5,075 bases of DNA from an uncultured Blastococcus sp. (GTDB lineage Bacteria > Actinomycetota > Actinomycetes > Mycobacteriales > Antricoccaceae). How positions within the stretch are numbered: the stretch's first letter is position 1; each line of letters begins with the position of its first letter. The stretch lies in the NCBI GenBank assembly GCA_946221975.1, contig CAMIGT010000143.1, forward strand, positions 1 to 5,075. Direction: 5' to 3'. This document shows positions 4,586-5,075 of this stretch, in pieces. The translations under genes and the position numbers were made by a program. A model generated the notes under the pieces. It worked only from the letters and a program-made list of their open reading frames with translations. It ran no database searches and was not told the origin of the DNA.

Positions 4586-5075
4586 TTAGTGCGTGGTGGT
4601 GGTGCCGCCGACGACGTCGCGGACGAGCTGCACCGCGACCACGATCGAGGCGAGATCCGACGATGAGCCAGACATGATCTCGGCCAGCATGTCCAGCGCC
4701 TGCACCGAGGTCTCGGGCAGTTCGGCGTACCAGCTCTCGATCCGGTCGTGCGCCGTGCGACCCTCCGCGGCGAGCACCTGCGCAGTGAGCTCGGCATGGG
4801 CTCCGTTGAGGTCGTCGCGCAGCGTCCCGCGCGCCATCGCCCGCCACCGGTCATCACGCGGCATCGCGATGATCCGCTCCAGCAGCACGGCAAGCTCAAG
4901 CTTCTCCGCGAGCCGGAAGTACGCCGAGGTGATCATCGCGATGCTCGCGCCGGTCTCGGCCGCGAGATCGACGATGTCGAGCGCCGCGATTGCCTTCGGC
5001 ATGACCGCCACCCGTTGCGCGAGCTTCGCGGGGACGCCGGCGTCCTCCAGGTCACGCAGGCGGCGCTCGAAGGAA
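4586..5075 (-). CDS. NAD-specific glutamate dehydrogenase, large type, C-terminal end (partial)
   Basis: The last 162 residues and the TAA stop of a gene that enters from beyond the right edge; reading continues without a stop to base 5074. The segment contains FERRLRDLEDAGVP near the edge, then RVAVMPKAIAALDIVDLA, ITSAYFRLAEKLEL, and RDDRWRAMARGTLRDDL followed by an AHAELTAQVL helix. This is the pattern of the extreme C-terminus of the large (about 180-kDa) NAD-dependent glutamate dehydrogenases, such as Streptomyces clavuligerus GDH and M. tuberculosis Rv2476c, which deaminate glutamate to 2-oxoglutarate and ammonia. The catalytic domain is not in the window, so activity cannot be judged. 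A GTG at 5011 could be taken for a start, but the homologous sequence runs on upstream without a break. The gene converges on the cupin gene and shares its hairpin. Confidence 0.9.
   Translation of the reverse strand, partial: SFERRLRDLEDAGVPAKLAQRVAVMPKAIAALDIVDLAAETGASIAMITSAYFRLAEKLELAVLLERIIAMPRDDRWRAMARGTLRDDLNGAHAELTAQVLAAEGRTAHDRIESWYAELPETSVQALDMLAEIMSGSSSDLASIVVAVQLVRDVVGGTTTTH

Noticed and set aside
4134..4847. Open frame of 237 codons on the minus strand across the cupin gene and hairpin
   Set aside because: It runs antisense through the whole cupin and the terminator hairpin and then overlaps the glutamate dehydrogenase gene in another frame; no family signature is seen.
4586..5011. 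Treating the glutamate dehydrogenase end as a complete 141-aa gene starting at GTG 5011
   Set aside because: The frame stays open to the window edge and the residues upstream of the GTG are conserved glutamate dehydrogenase sequence, so this is a truncated gene.

Overview
The window is GC-rich DNA, almost fully coding, with the look of an actinobacterium (Actinomycetota). The support is strong third-position G/C bias, GTG starts, a large-type NAD-glutamate dehydrogenase, an ECF42-type sigma factor with a DGPF partner, and several start codons placed as if the mRNA were leaderless. Genus cannot be decided from the sequence alone. No RNA genes, insertion sequences, CRISPR arrays or phage genes were seen, and no gene-free stretch exceeds 300 bases (the longest is 1419-1589).

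Layout. (1) 2-1418, minus strand: a two-gene unit, a TetR-family repressor followed 22 nt later by a monoacylglycerol-lipase-like alpha/beta hydrolase. A near-perfect 29-bp palindrome lies just upstream of the TetR start, over its predicted promoter, and is a strong autoregulatory operator candidate. (2) 1419-1589: divergent control region. Its right half carries a TGTCGA...CGTC pair that fits the published description of ECF42-dependent promoters, ahead of the DGPF gene. (3) 1590-4514, plus strand: DGPF/YCII-like protein, MerR regulator with a GyrI-like effector domain, ECF42-type sigma factor with its long helical C-terminal extension, and a DUF985/cupin_5 protein. The MerR gene has its own promoter-operator with the elongated 19-bp spacer typical of MerR control, and its last 34 bp overlap the sigma gene. 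(4) 4515-4585: a strong hairpin between convergent genes. (5) 4586-5075, minus strand: the C-terminal end of a large NAD-specific glutamate dehydrogenase whose 5' part lies outside the window.

How it may work together (inference). The sigma factor would transcribe the DGPF gene, and perhaps the genes after it, from the TGTCGA promoter. The MerR-GyrI regulator, which probably senses a small amphipathic or cationic ligand, would set expression of itself and, by overlap, of the sigma factor. Placing a ligand-sensing regulator between the two usual partners, DGPF and ECF42, would give this sigma factor, which has no anti-sigma gene nearby, a transcriptional input. An in-frame ATG with a strong ribosome binding site at the MerR linker could also yield a free effector domain, as known for TipAL/TipAS. 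This regulatory cassette is the most interesting part of the window.
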